Positions 1 to 52,269 of a stretch of DNA of 64,000 bases are shown one piece after another. Under the pieces are notes generated by a model that worked only from the letters and a program-made list of their open reading frames with translations, ran no database searches and was not told the DNA's origin. The stretch is taken from the NCBI GenBank assembly GCA_963855995.1, contig OY979731.1, positions 3,311,001 to 3,375,000 on the forward strand, written 5' to 3'. The stretch's first letter is position 1. Every line of letters begins with the position of its first letter. The translations under genes were made by a program, and so were the position numbers. Source of the stretch: Muricea muricata. Its lineage: Eukaryota; Cnidaria; Anthozoa; Malacalcyonacea; Plexauridae.

Positions 1-1315
1 ACAACTTTAGGTAAGTTGTCTACAAACAACAATTCGACATCTTGGTCGAAAATAATTAAGCCGTTATTCAAGGCTTCTTAGCACATTTTGTCTGCTTCTA
101 GTAAGACATTGTTTAATGTTGTTCTTGACCAATCGATCACTGGGCTTATTCGGGTGTTAAAACCGCCAATAAACTCATGAAACACATTGTTTGCCTCTAG
201 ATTGAACACTAAAACGTTCATCGTCTTGATGTACTTGGAAGAGAGAAATAAAGCCATACTTACCTGAATTTTTATTTCCAAACTTTCCTTGCATGAAACT
301 GATCAAAAACTGTTAACGGTCTGTCTTTGAGCATCTCTTGAGCAGGGAGCACATGGAAGAAAAATTCTGTTTAACTCCCCCCGCCCCCCGCACGTTTTTC
401 GAATGTACCTGAAGCTTAATCAATTGCCCCGAAATTATGACATCCGGACAGACACAAAATCTAGATCTCGACGATACATAGATCCCGCGAAAAACTGGGT
501 CGAGTGGACTCTGGGGAAACATTGTGACGTCAAGAATAGTGTGCAAGGTGAAGCAAAAAGGGTGTGTATTTTTAACAGTTCAAAACGGCTTGCCGAAAAA
601 TTATAGCCGACTGCAGGCTCTTCGGTCCCCCAAATTGAGCCTGGATCACAGGCTAATGACAAACAGAAACTGATAAACTTTGAATGTGCCATGCGCATGC
701 GTGTGCCAGCAACACCGGAACAGTCAGGATACAGCGACGTGTATAAAACCAACTTAACTTATTTCGTGGTTTTGTTTATCATCCAAATATATTGAAAACT
801 CCAAAGAAATTTTTGGGTCCTTTATAAATGGACCACCGACGAATTCATATGACAAGTAAACGCTTTGTAGTAGCGAGACAGCCCGGCGTGCGAGACTCGT
901 CGTGCTATTGTTTTCTTTATAAATATCACCGTGCGTTTATATGCCCAAGCGGATTGGCCCGGTTAGCGAGATCTCGCTTACCGCGATGAAAATTTTTCTA
1001 TATAAACACGTCCAGCAAGCGCGCTGACCCGGTTGCCGGGATGCAAGTTATTTCTAAAAGCTGACAAATATGATCAAAACAATGTCACAATTGTTTTGTG
1101 GAATGTGAAAACTACCATATTGTCCCGGCATGCGGGATGAATTTTTACTCCGCCTCAGTAGGCGCGGCGGAGTTTTAAATTCGCCCTGTTTCTGTCTTTT
1201 TCGTTGTCGCAAATTAGTGCAGCGCTCATGGGAGACACCGGTGAATTGTGATCTGTAAATTGTGATTCATGGTGAAACGTGAACCTCACATTAAAAAGCG
1301 CATGCGCGTACTTTT
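1..1315. other. Unassigned DNA with a possible coding remnant at the left edge
   Basis: On the minus strand 281-3 reads as protein-like sequence (LEANNVFHEFIGGFNTRI, then LNNGLIIFDQDVELLFVDNL) broken by one TAA near 80. It could be a partial exon or pseudogene of an unknown gene leaving the window. A donor-like CAG/GTAAGT lies at about 264 on the minus strand. The rest (300-1315) holds GC-rich short inverted motifs such as GCGAGATCTCGC but no gene. Confidence 0.3.
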
Positions 1316-1793
1316 GAAACCGTAATAATTACGCCTTGATAAAATGTATATATTTATGATGTTACAAGTCACGTGCGCTTACCTGTCACATTTGATTGGC
1401 TAACGTCAAAATAGTTTCATAAACTTGTTTCAAAAATTAGAACACTGTGCTCTAATCAGGTAAACTTGTTTCCAAAACAAAAGTTTAGGATTTTATTAAT
1501 GATGCACTAGAAACTTCTGTTTCAGAAACTTGTTTTAGAAACTTTCCCTAGTGTATCAAGGCCTTAAAACATTTGTTGAATGAATGAATGAGCAATTTTG
1601 TTTAGGCACACTAATCTCATTCAACATTATGCTGGTTTCCATGAGAGGTGTGCTTATTGGTCGTTTTGGATCAAGAACATTGTCGCTTTCGTTTACTATA
1701 TCGACGTAAAAAGGTAAATTTTTTTGGAGATATTTCAGTAAATATGAAACATTTCAGTAAATATATGCATAACAACCAAGATATGTCAAGTGC
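1316..1793 (+). repeat. Inverted-repeat partner A (478 bp)
   Basis: Near-identical in inverted orientation to 2848-3326; only a few substitutions are visible. It begins GAAACCGTAATAATTACGCC and ends AAGATATGTCAAGTGC. There are no obvious terminal inverted repeats or target duplication for the whole unit. The high identity suggests recent duplication or transposition. Confidence 0.85.
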
Positions 1794-2494
1794 GTAATTC
1801 AAAACCTACCGGCGCTACTTTTGGTCAATAGGGAACATTTTAGCTTGTATCTCATGCACAATACTCCTGGTGTGATAATTTTTATTAGTTCAACTATTCA
1901 TAGCATTAGATGTCATACTATTAACATCATTACTCTACATGTGATAACATTAGCATTCAAAATGTAACATTATTATGTAACATGAAAATTCATATCCTCA
2001 AAGTTAAGTCAAGTCATGGCAATCAATGTTAATGCTTTGAAGGTATGAAAGGCATTCACATGCTTCCCTGACTTTTCATTATAAAGTACCACAGCTTAAA
2101 GGGGACGGAAGGATGCTAATTATAACACACCAATTCTGTTTGGTACGCCATGCAATAATTTAGAGGGGAGAGGCTGTCGTTTACCTGAGACATCTAGGCT
2201 AGTCTAACTAGTCGGGTTAAGTAGAATAATTTGTGTCAATGATATTTTTCTCTTTAACAAAAGATAAAGTTGAATTACGCAAAGGCAAGTTTGCCAAATA
2301 TAATAACAAACTTGATACTTTCAAATTTACTTTTGAAGCCCTATGAGGAAGAAATTAGGTTATCCGGGCTAACGGCACTCTGCCCAGAGTCCTAGCAAGA
2401 CTGGACTTTTTAGAATTTAATGTAAAGACTCATACATATAACAAGATTCTTTTGTCATAATATACCACCAACATAGCCAGAAAAATGAAACTAA

Positions 2495-3410
2495 GGGCCT
2501 GTTCATATGGACAGAAGTTATCTCGGTTCCCGAGAAAACATTTCGACAGGTCAGATAATGTTGTTCTGTTCTTATGGAGAAATGTTTTCCCGCTTACCGG
2601 GTAAAGTTTCCCGCGGTGATGTAGATTTTGTAAAGTGTATAAACAGAAAGTTTTCCCGCCAAGCGGGAAAGTTGTGTTCATATGGGATAAAAATTATCTC
2701 GGTCACCGAGATCTCGCCTGTCATCAAGCGAGATCTCGGTTAACGGGAAAACTTTTCGTCTCATGTGAACGCAAGGTAACTTTTCATACTATTTTCGTAA
2801 GAAGGCGAGATCTCTCGTAAGCATTACGAGATCTCTCGTAAGCAATTAGGCACTTGACATATCTTGGTTGTTATGCATATATTTACTGAAATGTTTCATA
2901 TTTACTGAAATATCTCCAAAAAAATTTACCTTTTTACGTCGATATAGTAAACGAAAGCGACAATGTTCTTGATCCAAAACGACCAATAAGCACACCTCTC
3001 ATGGAAATCAGCATAATGTTGAATGAGATTAGTGTGCCTAAATAAAGTTGCTCATTCATTCATTCAACAAATGTTTTAAGGCCTTGATACACTAGGGAAA
3101 GTTTCTAAAACAAGTTTCTGAAACAGAAGTTTCTAGTGCATCATTAATAAAATCCTAAACTTTTGTTTTGGAAACAAGTTTACCTGATTAGAGCACAGTG
3201 TTCTAATTTTTGAAACAAGTTTATGAAACTATTTTGACGTTAGCCAATCAAATGTGACAGGTAAGCGCACGTGACTTGTAACATCATAAATATATACATT
3301 TTATCAAGGCGTAATTATTACGGTTTCGTAAGAAGGCGAGATCTCGCTTGTAAACTTGTCGAAATGTTTTCTCGGGAATCGAGATAACTTCTGCCCATAT
3401 GAACAGGCCC
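2495..3410. mobile_element. PIF/Harbinger-type MITE, TAA target duplication
   Basis: Terminal inverted repeats of about 55 bp start GGGCCTGTTCATATGG and end with the reverse complement. They are flanked by TAA on both sides (2492-2494 and 3411-3413). A 3-bp TWA duplication and GGG/GGC termini are typical of PIF/Harbinger. The interior has repeated GCGAGATCTCGC/CCCGCTTACCGGG palindromes and the nested repeat B. It has no transposase, so it is non-autonomous. Confidence 0.8.
2848..3326 (-). repeat. Inverted-repeat partner B, nested in a MITE
   Basis: Inverted copy of 1316-1793 lying inside the Harbinger-type MITE 2495-3410. Within it, 3088-3309 is bounded by GCCTTGATA and TATCAAGGC, a possible still smaller nested MITE. 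Confidence 0.85.
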
Positions 3411-3469
3411 TAAAAAAATATTTGACTTGGCCAATATGTTTCAGCTTGAGCGACTCATTAAAGAACAAA

Positions 3470-3841
3470 CACACGAATTACTAGTCAATCTCAAACACTC
3501 GTTGATCTGGCTTTTAGTAATCGGCCTGAAACTATTAGTAAATCTGGTGTCGATCATGTTGGTATGAGTTACCACAGTTTGATTTACATTATATAGAAAA
3601 ATATCTATCCCCCGCAAACAGGCTAAAATAATAAATACTCGCCAGTTTAAACGTTATAATCTAGAGCTATATAAACAGGATTTAGCCAAACTCCTTGAAA
3701 TCCAACCTCAAGCAGACTCAAGACGATGACCCAAACATGCTTTGGGAGGACTGGAAAAAGAAAATTTTTGTCAGGGGCGGATATGCATGCGCCTCCAGTT
3801 GCCAGGAGAGTGCGGAGTGAGCATATGCACCTTCTTCGTTA
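3470..3841 (+). pseudogene. LINE ORF2 fragment (endonuclease end to RT linker)
   Basis: Three overlapping frames read in order TSQTLVDLAFSNRPETISKS, GVDHVGMSYHSLIYI, then RKQAKIINTRQFKRYN, DDPNMLWEDWKKK and ADMHAPPVARRVRSEHM. These are characteristic of the end of the endonuclease domain and the linker in CR1/Jockey-type LINE ORF2 proteins. Stops and at least three frameshifts make it dead. Confidence 0.7.
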
Positions 3842-3984
3842 ACATCAGAAATTTATTTAAAATTTATGACATTTTCTTATCGCGACCTGTCCTAACTAAC
3901 GTGACCGTCCAAGCTTATTAAAGTTACCATTGCTACTACATACACAATGTCAGGAAATCCGCAACATCATGTAGGCCAATTACT

Positions 3985-4197
3985 GTGGTTCGAAAAATTA
4001 CAGTTGCGGGAAGAAAAGCGTTCAATTCCGAAAATATTCCGAAAATATTTGACCAATTCATTTGCTCAAGTTTAGCAGATATTCTGATCAATTCCCCTAG
4101 TGATTCCTCAAATTTTGAAAAGTTCGTTAAAATGTTCACAACTTCCTGTTTAATGACTAATTTGACCACAATCAGAATGCTCATGAATACTTTTTAA
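3985..4197 (+). other. Small open reading frame, unrecognised
   Basis: 70 codons (MVRKITVAGRKAFNSENIPK...) between the LINE fragment and the mariner MITE. It has a real ATG but no recognised domain. It could be a LINE-derived leftover or chance. Confidence 0.2.
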
Positions 4198-4246
4198 CCC
4201 TTTGATTCTTGTTTTTGTTAATATTTTAATTAAATACATAGTTGTA

Positions 4247-5114
4247 CAGTACTGTGCAAAAGTTTTAGGCATCCCTCTTTTTGCCTCTCACGTGAAAGCT
4301 AATATCTAATTTAAAATAGAGCCGATTTCAGTGAAAATTTAACATGTGGTAGAGACAAATGTTATCTGTCACGAGTTACTTTTAAACAATTGATAATGCA
4401 AACCGGAAGTTTAGCTATTACCGGAAGTAGTACTGGTTACAACTTGTCCTCAAATTCAAGAATAAAGCACGCAACTTAACTTTTTTGTTGAAGTTTTCAG
4501 CGTGATTCTGTTGCAAAGTGGTTACAGTGGTTCAGAAATAACAAAAATCTTTAGTGCGAAACGTTGATTTAAATTTGATCACTTTGCAACCAGGTTTAAA
4601 AATCTAATATAATATGATACTATATAAGGCGGTTTAGTTTGACCAATAGTTGTTGATATTTGCCCTAAAATTAGAATGCTGTTATTCCGTATAATTTGCA
4701 CATGCTAAAACGTTTCAGAAAAATGATCATAAATAGAGTACCAGGAGTATTCGAGAAGGACTGCTTTTCAGACGAAGAGATTTTATTCAAAACTGAACAC
4801 TGCATGTTGCACCAAATTGATCAATATTTCTAAAATAATTTCGTGACTTTGCTACAGTATTACTGCAAAAAATTAATTATTCAAAAACTGTACATGGATA
4901 TGATGATGATATCTCAAAAAAGTAGTATATCACCATTTCGGTTATAACTGAACTTCCGCTTTGCAATATCCATGTTTTTAAGTAACAAGTTGCAAATATC
5001 GTTTTGCTCCATCACCCGTAAAAATTTCATTGTAATTGGTTCCATTTTGGGTTAGATATGACTTTTTATGTAGAAGCTAAAAAACAGGGTGCCTAAAACT
5101 TTTTCACAGTACTG
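4247..5114. mobile_element. Tc1/mariner-type MITE, TA target duplication
   Basis: 868 bp bounded by inverted repeats CAGTACTGTGCAAAAGTTTT and its complement, with TA at 4245-4246 and 5115-5116. The termini are those of the widespread mariner group beginning CAGTACTGTGCAAAAG. No transposase remains, so it is non-autonomous. Confidence 0.85.
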
Positions 5115-5309
5115 TAAATTCACTGCAATTCAAATTTATGTGATGGTGAATATTTTTAAACACGAAAAATTATAAAAAAATTTCCGGCACATTTAAGACA
5201 AAAATAACTCGATAACTATTCATATAATAATAAAAGAGTCTTATCTCCTTGGTGCTTGGTATGGAGCTCCGAATAAAACTACCTGTGATCAGTGGCGAAC
5301 TGGGTGGTT

Positions 5310-5500
5310 GGGCATTCGGCCGCAGAGGGAGGAACGGAGAAAAAAGTGTAAAATTACAAAAATTACAGAATAGAGCAGCTGCAGTCACAACACGTTCATC
5401 TTTTGAAATTTCCTCTTGTTCTCTTCTTGATGAACGCAAATCGTAAGCATTATCTACAAATCCTTTAAGGCAAAAAACAACTCTCGTGTTCAATTAATGC
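5310..5500 (+). pseudogene. LINE 3' fragment (end of RT protein)
   Basis: Reads KLQKLQNRAAAVTTRSSFEI then SSCSLLDERKS, matching the C-terminal K-L-Q-x-L-Q-N-R-A-A-R motif of LINE reverse transcriptases. Same strand as the fragment at 3470, so both may be one deleted LINE split by the MITE. Confidence 0.6.
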
Positions 5501-8460
5501 TCTCAACAAACGCACACGACTAGGCTTCAGTACATGTTTTATTCTATTGAGAGTGCTTATTGCTTATAATCCGACAGATTCTCATTAACTATTTATTCCA
5601 GGACAAATGGAGAAGTCAAGAAGCCCAGTAATATCCAGGAAAAAAATATTCAGGACTTTTCAAGAATTGATAAAGTTTTGCAAAAGGTATGAAAATTATT
5701 GTTTAGATTTGAGTTTTGTAGCTGATGTATAGCTTTCCATTTAGTTCAGTGCTTTTAGACACTGAGCTCAATGTACGTCTGAGGTGCGAGCTTCAGTTAT
5801 ACCCGACGTTGGGCAGTGCTCTATATCAGATTGGAACACTGATATGATGCTTGAGCCTTACCGTCGCCACCTTGATCGCCCAGTCTCCAGATCCAGTGTT
5901 CTATGTGGGCGTAAATTTCTAAGCAGAGTTTCCACTTTTACGTAAATTTTCTTAAAATAAGGAAGTTTATTTACATATTGTGGGAATACTGATTGTTCCC
6001 TATCTTGGAACTAACTCGTAATTCGTCATTTCCTGCGGTTTAAATTCGCACTATTTTTTAACGTTAGTTCATCTTGTTTACTAGTAAATATTGCAAAAAG
6101 GACAACGAAATATCTTCTTGCGTGCCGAGAAGGATTTCAGTGAGCTTGCGTCTGTTATAAAACCGTAATAAGTACATACATTGCTTTACTATAAATGTCG
6201 ATTTTATTTAATTTTGTGAATCAAGATTCAAGATTACACCGATTCTTTGCATATTAATAATTTTTGAGTCCTTAGATGGACCATAGCACAGAATAGGAGT
6301 TATCCAGAAGGTTCACTGTCTTTGAAACCTGCCCGCTTTGCATATTGAGCTCAACAAATGCAATGCTTGTTTAATGCTATAAATGCTATAATGGTGATAA
6401 ACACATTATCCCATACAAACATCAAGCGTATTAGCTGTTATCGTATTGCCAAGAGGTGGTGCATCAAAAAACGATCTCACCTACAAGTTGCTTACGCTGC
6501 CGCCCCAGAGATGAAAATAGCGAGCAAAATTAGTGAAAACATCAATTTTATTGACCATTTTCTCTATTAGTGACCTCGTTAGGAGCAAGGAAACGTCATA
6601 AAAAAGATTAGATACATATAGTTAAGTTGAGTTTTGGTTTGCTGCGTGAATAAAAGACGTCAGTTACTTGCGGAGCATATGTCCATATCACATCGATAAT
6701 TTGTTCCTGATAAGATAAAAGTACATGCTAGAGTAAAAACCAGTGCTCAAATATGTTTGTTTTACCGCGCGATATTACTAGATATACTAGATAAGTATAA
6801 CAAATATAACATAAATTAAGAAAATAGATAGAAGTTTTCTCCGACATCTCCGATGTCTCAAGCATTTATGGATGTCCCGCACAAGAAAGAGGTTCAAGGA
6901 CACAGGTGTGATTGTAACCGTTAAAGTGAGCAGAATAGTCCACCACGAATTTCGATTGTCAGCCATGATCGTTTCCTTGCCCGAAGGTCGTTTTAATAAA
7001 GGAAAGATCTAGAAGCGATCGCTATTAACACTTTCGTTAGTGTCATTCGTCGTTGTGTTCGTACTCTAAAATTCAATTGGCTCACGCCCAATGACAACGA
7101 CGCTTGCGGGATTTTGCTAAAAAGCACAATAGCTAAGAGAGTAGCTGAGTGTTCTTTAGAGAGATGAACTCTTTTCTCTATTTGAGGAATGTGGGCAAAG
7201 ATATACTTGTATTCGCAGGCAACCAAGAGTAGAATTTAATCCCGAACGTATGACACCGACTATGAAATACGGAGGAGTTTATAAGTTTAGAGCTGTTTTA
7301 CTGCTGGTTGGATTGAGGAATGGGGGGGGGGGGAAGATGAAAATCGTTAACGTATATCTATATTATATAAGTAGAAAGTTCCTTGTATGCTTGCATGGTG
7401 ATTATTAATCAAAGTATATTTTTGTGGAAACATCTATTAGCACATAATATTAGCACTGATGAAGATCCGAGGTTACGAATCGGAAGCTTTGCGATAGTAA
7501 ATTTACGTGATGTTTCCACAAAATTGTACTTTAAGTATATAGTAATGAACAGAAACACGGTTAACAAAAGTTATCTACGTTATGGTCTGTATTTGCTAAT
7601 ATTGACGGTTATAAGATCCATCATTTTTGCATATATTTGATAAAAAGTACACCTTATTTCAAAGTAAAGCTCTGTCATGCAAGTGCAGTTTCATTTAAGT
7701 ACTTTAAAGACTTACGTTGTAACTTTTGAAATCTGCTGAATACTACACAGCTGTGACAGTGTTTACGTACATTATGAGATTCTTTGCCGTCCAAAACAAC
7801 GAAATATTTTGGATGACCATGGCTCTTGCTTTGAAACTTGTCACATACTTGTTCCAAGAAAAATCGTGTAAATATTTTTGTGTAAATTAAAATATATAGC
7901 TACAGTGCTATATGATATTCGTTATATATAGCTATATGCATCTTATCGATATATAAACATGCATCTCAAAAAATCTACAATATTACGCTTTTATTGTACG
8001 TTATTTATACGCTAAACTAGCATGCACAGTGAAGTAAAAAAAACTGACAAAAATCTAAGCGAAAGTCACACTAGGTTATACAGACGTTTGTCGATCATTC
8101 TGACGCATCTTTGTTGGTGAACGATGTTTCTGCCATGTTTGCGCTAAAATAGTAAAAAATGCCATTAGTCTGTTAAATTCAAGTGTATTCCGCTTATAAT
8201 TTTGTTTTGAGAGTCGCTTGATTATAAAGTTAACTGCAACACAATTGCAGGAATATATTAGTGGAAAATTCATTGAAAGATTCTTTTGTCGAGCTTATTC
8301 GTCACCAAAAAGGCCGCAGTGAAATAGAAAATCGCATTGCAAAATTCCTGAATTATATTATTACATGCAATATATTATAAATTGTTCCGATTCCGAAGTA
8401 TATTATAAATTGTTCCGATTTCACAAGTTCTATGTATATATTTCAAGCCAATTGTTAATA
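5501..8460. other. No gene recognised
   Basis: About 3 kb of AT-rich DNA. It has a poly-G run at 7323-7333 and a short direct repeat (TATATTATAAATTGTTCCGATT, two copies near 8370-8425, shown here in part). ORFs at 6358, 6993, 7383 and 7675 have no recognisable content. Confidence 0.5.
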
Positions 8461-9064
8461 AAGGGATAAGCATCTAAAATTACTAAAATATTTCCTTAGA
8501 CTTACGAATAGACTTACATGGATGTAGGAGAAACCTTATTATTGAAACGTTTTCGCTCTTGTTTTTTGCTGAAAAAGAAAATTTTAAATTATGTGATATA
8601 GCTAGGCATAGTTACCTTGTGTCGTTAAAGAGTGAGTATCATGCCAGTGATTGGGGGTGCCAGAAAGTAGCCGCGGGAAACACAGTTGAACGTTGTTACT
8701 TTCAACACAGTAGAGGACGTTCGGGAGAAGATTGACTCATTAAAATAAAATGTAAACATACGCGGGTATTCGTCATGATTTGCCACTCAGCATGTATATG
8801 CGCCCTAAGCAGAAGCAATCTCCCACCTTCAAATATTGAAAAGGAGAGCATTTTCGGGGGGGGGGGGGGAGGTGTATTTGTTAAGGGCACTAGCCGAATG
8901 GCAATTATGACGCACAGCGCTTACGCGAAAAACACTGAAGGTGACCTTCAGTTTTGTTCTGTGACAAAAACGAATTGGTGGGATATACAGCACTATAGAA
9001 AATGAAAAATCACGCGGCAACACCCCAAGGTTCGCATCCAAATTTCATTGCGAATTTATTTTTC
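8461..9064. other. No gene recognised; partial relative of the tandem repeat
   Basis: 8521-8575 shares CTTATTATTGAAACG with the duplicated units at 9065-9850. A poly-G run lies at 8858-8869. Overlapping short frames at 8702-9041 are spurious. Confidence 0.4.
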
Positions 9065-9850
9065 AGACCAGGTACTTATCACGATACCCAAATCAGTACA
9101 TAATACTGACAAGTATCAAGCATATTTAAAACCACTAACATTGCACAAAATAACGCACATTTGCTAAATTATGAACTGTGACTTTTTTCAATGTATCAAA
9201 ATATCTTGCCGGTGGGCGGCCGCATGTACATTTCAAGCTAAAGGTGTTCCAGGGATAAAGTCGCCAGGACACTTACTTGTTGTCAAGGGTAGGGTAAATC
9301 TTATTATTGAAACGTCCTTTCGCCCATTTGGTTCTGCTATAAAGCGAAAGTAGAAAAACTTGATTCAGTCTAACGTTCTTGACAAGCAAAGGCATCCGGG
9401 TGTATAAAATGCTAACGCTATATTACTTCCGTTTATTCAGACCAGGTATTTATCACGATACCCAAATCAGTGCATAATACTAACAAGTACAAGGCATACT
9501 TAAAACCACTAACATTGCACAAAATATAACGCACATTTGCTAAATTATGAACTATGACTTTCAATGTGTCAAAATATCTTGCCGGTGGGCGGCCGCATAT
9601 ACATTTCATGCTAAAGGTATTCCAGGAATAAAGCAGCCAGGACACTTACTTGTTATCTAGGGTAGGGTAAATCTTATTATTGAAACGTCCTTTCGCCCAT
9701 TTGGTTTTGCTATGAAGGGAAAGTAGAAAAACGTAATTCAGTCTAACGTTTGTGACAAGTAAAGTAACGGCCCGTTCCCACGACTTCTACTACGTAATTG
9801 TCATCCAGGTGTGTGAAATGCTAACGCTATATTAGCTACTTCTGTTTATC
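9065..9850 (+). repeat. Tandem duplication, two ~375-bp units
   Basis: 9065-9436 and 9438-9850 are closely similar (start CAGACCAGGTA, contain CTTGCCGGTGGGCGGCCGCA and TTATTATTGAAACG). The second unit carries a short insertion before its end. A third, partial match (TTATTATTGAAACG) occurs at about 8537. The Harbinger element at 9852 is inserted at the end of the second unit. Confidence 0.8.
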
Positions 9851-9851
9851 A

Positions 9852-10472
9852 GGCCTTGTTTAGACGTCGAATTTAATACGTCGCATTTAATACAACCGAA
9901 ATGCGACGAAAACTTGACAGATCGTATCAATCAGTTTAGACGTCGAATTTAATACGTCGCAAATAAATCAAAAGTGCATAGAAAAGCGTCCTGCGCCCTC
10001 AAATTTGGCGGCAGTTAACAAGGCTCTAATATTAAGGCAAATTTTAGAAATCAGAAACAAACGTAGGCAGAAACGACTGCGAATGCTACATGTTATTATA
10101 AGTAGAAAAAGGAAGCTGTTACAGCTTTGTTTATCAATGCTTTCCATTGTAATGGCCAAGCCAAAACGACCTCGAATTCGAACATGTCGGCGTTTGGAAA
10201 GAAAGACAACTTGGCAAAATTGGTGGATGATTCGAATATCACGAGCAGCTTTCTTAATAATCCTTGACAAAATAAGGGACAATTTGGTGAAAGATGCGAC
10301 AACAGAAGAACCGATATCACCAGAATGCCGACGTGCAATTTGCCTGTATAGATTAGCACGTGGTAACTATTACTACACGCTTTCAGAGATGTCTGGTCTT
10401 GGTACTGCAACAATACAAGGCATAGTAACTAACGAATTAATTTCGACCGAAATTCGGCGTCTAAACCAGGCC
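9852..10472 (+). mobile_element. Harbinger element with truncated transposase
   Basis: Inverted repeats GGCCTTGTTTAGACGTCGAA (left) and the matching complement ending GTCTAAACCAGGCC (right) are flanked by TCA at 9849-9851 and 10473-10475. The element is only 621 bp and holds the N-terminal third of a transposase. The TIR and 3-bp duplication support Harbinger membership, although TCA rather than TWA is unusual. Confidence 0.8.
10005..10472 (+). pseudogene. Harbinger-type (HARBI1-like) transposase N-terminal fragment
   Basis: The frame reads basic N-terminal sequence, then RRLERKTTWQNWWMIRISRA, CRRAICLYRLARGNYYYTLS and EMSGLGTATIQGIV. The last two are the helix-turn-helix region found before the DDE domain in PIF/Harbinger transposases. 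The DDE catalytic part is missing, and the open frame runs into the right terminal repeat and host DNA to 10595. It cannot be an active transposase. Confidence 0.75.
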
Positions 10473-10677
10473 TCAGCTGCTCATGGAAAAACGTTGAATG
10501 TGACGACATTACACGCATTTACCCAATTACATATGGTAGAAAACAAATCGTACAACGTAGTAACGTATAATCGTATAACTGATCGTCGCGTGTAAATCGG
10601 CCTTTAATTTCATTCTGCTTATAATGAAGTTGTGTTTTGGAGCGATTAGCTGTCATAAACTAGTGCTGTGCACCAGG

Positions 10678-10762
10678 GCCGGAGCCGGAGTTTTGCCCTA
10701 TTTTGCCGGAGCCGGAGCTGGAGCCGGAGTTTGTTCACCTCCGGCAAAACTCCGGCAGCACT
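10678..10762 (+). repeat. CCGGAG minisatellite, left end of hAT MITE
   Basis: Several imperfect GGAGCC/CCGGAG hexamers, GC-rich against an AT-rich background. The inverted counterpart is at 11318-11386. Confidence 0.85.
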
Positions 10763-11317
10763 TATTTGTGCAGCAAACTTCTATCATAGATCAACGAAAA
10801 ACTTACTCCATCGAAGAAAAAGTAAATACAGCCCAATACAGCTTGACACAAACATACAAATTATAATTATGGTATTTTATGTTATTTTTGTATAACTGTG
10901 ACGTCCGCAAGACGGTAAAGCATGTGAAAATTTTACCTAAAAATTTCATCAAACGCTGCAACGCTATGCTTACAATATTGACATTATTGTCAACATGAAA
11001 GGTCGAATATGTGTTTTAAAGAATAACTGAAACATTACCCTCATCAGTAAGGTCTGAGAGCAGATTCTTTTCTTTGGCGGGTAACATTGTAACAGGAAAC
11101 ATTGGTAAACTTGCTTTCATTAAGTTTGATAATAAAAAGTTTTAACCACATTGACCTTGCGTCTTGTTTTTGCAAATACAATACCGTGCATCATGCATAT
11201 TACAAAATGTTAATGCGAAGAATGCGAAGTGTTAAATAAAAAACAAAGATGGCGTTTCCAATTTAAACTGTAAAAATTTCCAATTTTGACAAATTTGCAC
11301 AAGCCTAAAATTTTCTG

Positions 11318-11386
11318 CCGGAGCCGGAGTTTTTTTTCCCGAAGCCGGAGCCGGAGCCGGAGCCGGAGGTGACAAAACCGGAGTTT
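11318..11386 (-). repeat. CCGGAG minisatellite, right end of hAT MITE
   Basis: About eight hexamers; in translation they give an artificial LRLRLR/PAPAPA run. Inverted relative to the left array. Confidence 0.85.
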
Positions 11387-11652
11387 GCACAGCACTATCA
11401 TAAACGTTTTCATTATAACAATGCAGCTGCACAGCAAGGCCGCACTAACATGTAAGGTAGATCGTATGGTCACTTTCCATAGTTGTAGACTCCTTCCTAC
11501 ATTAGACGACAGCCAGTGTCTATCCGGGCGAAATATACAAAAACATTTACAAACTTAAGGCAACACAAAAGGTGCTGACTTTTACCTCTAAATATGTTTT
11601 ACCAGACAACTTATTAAGTAACTCCGAAAAAATATCAAAACCTAATTTTCTT

Positions 11653-52174
<40,522 letters not shown>

Positions 52175-52260
52175 TCTTAGAGACAAAAACAAATTTCCAG
52201 GTGGGGCGCAAACTCATTCACTTTATATCCAGTTGAATCGTAACTTTAGAAATTCGGTGA

Positions 52261-52269
52261 GTTTTATAC
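52261..52269 (-). promoter_or_regulatory. TATA box of the giant gene
   Basis: The minus strand reads GTATAAAAC about 90 nt upstream of the exon 1 ATG, leaving room for a 5' UTR of roughly 60 nt. The block 52195-52422 upstream of the ATG is conserved in a second copy at 50000-50234, including the TATA element. No transcription start can be proved from sequence alone. Confidence 0.5.

Larger units (their letters stand above)
10661..11397. mobile_element. hAT-type MITE with 8-bp target duplication
   Basis: 737 bp with terminal repeats TAGTGCTGTGCA and TGCACAGCACTA. It is flanked by a perfect 8-bp duplication TCATAAAC (10653-10660 and 11398-11405). The 8-bp duplication and TAG/CAGNG termini define hAT. 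No transposase. Each end carries a tandem CCGGAG hexanucleotide array in opposite orientation. Confidence 0.9.

Noticed and set aside
8702..9041. Pro/Gly-run ORFs on both strands
   Set aside because: Caused by a poly-G tract; no coding signature.
11210..11473. Leu-Arg/Ala-Pro repeat protein
   Set aside because: Translation of CCGGAG hexamers in the hAT MITE.
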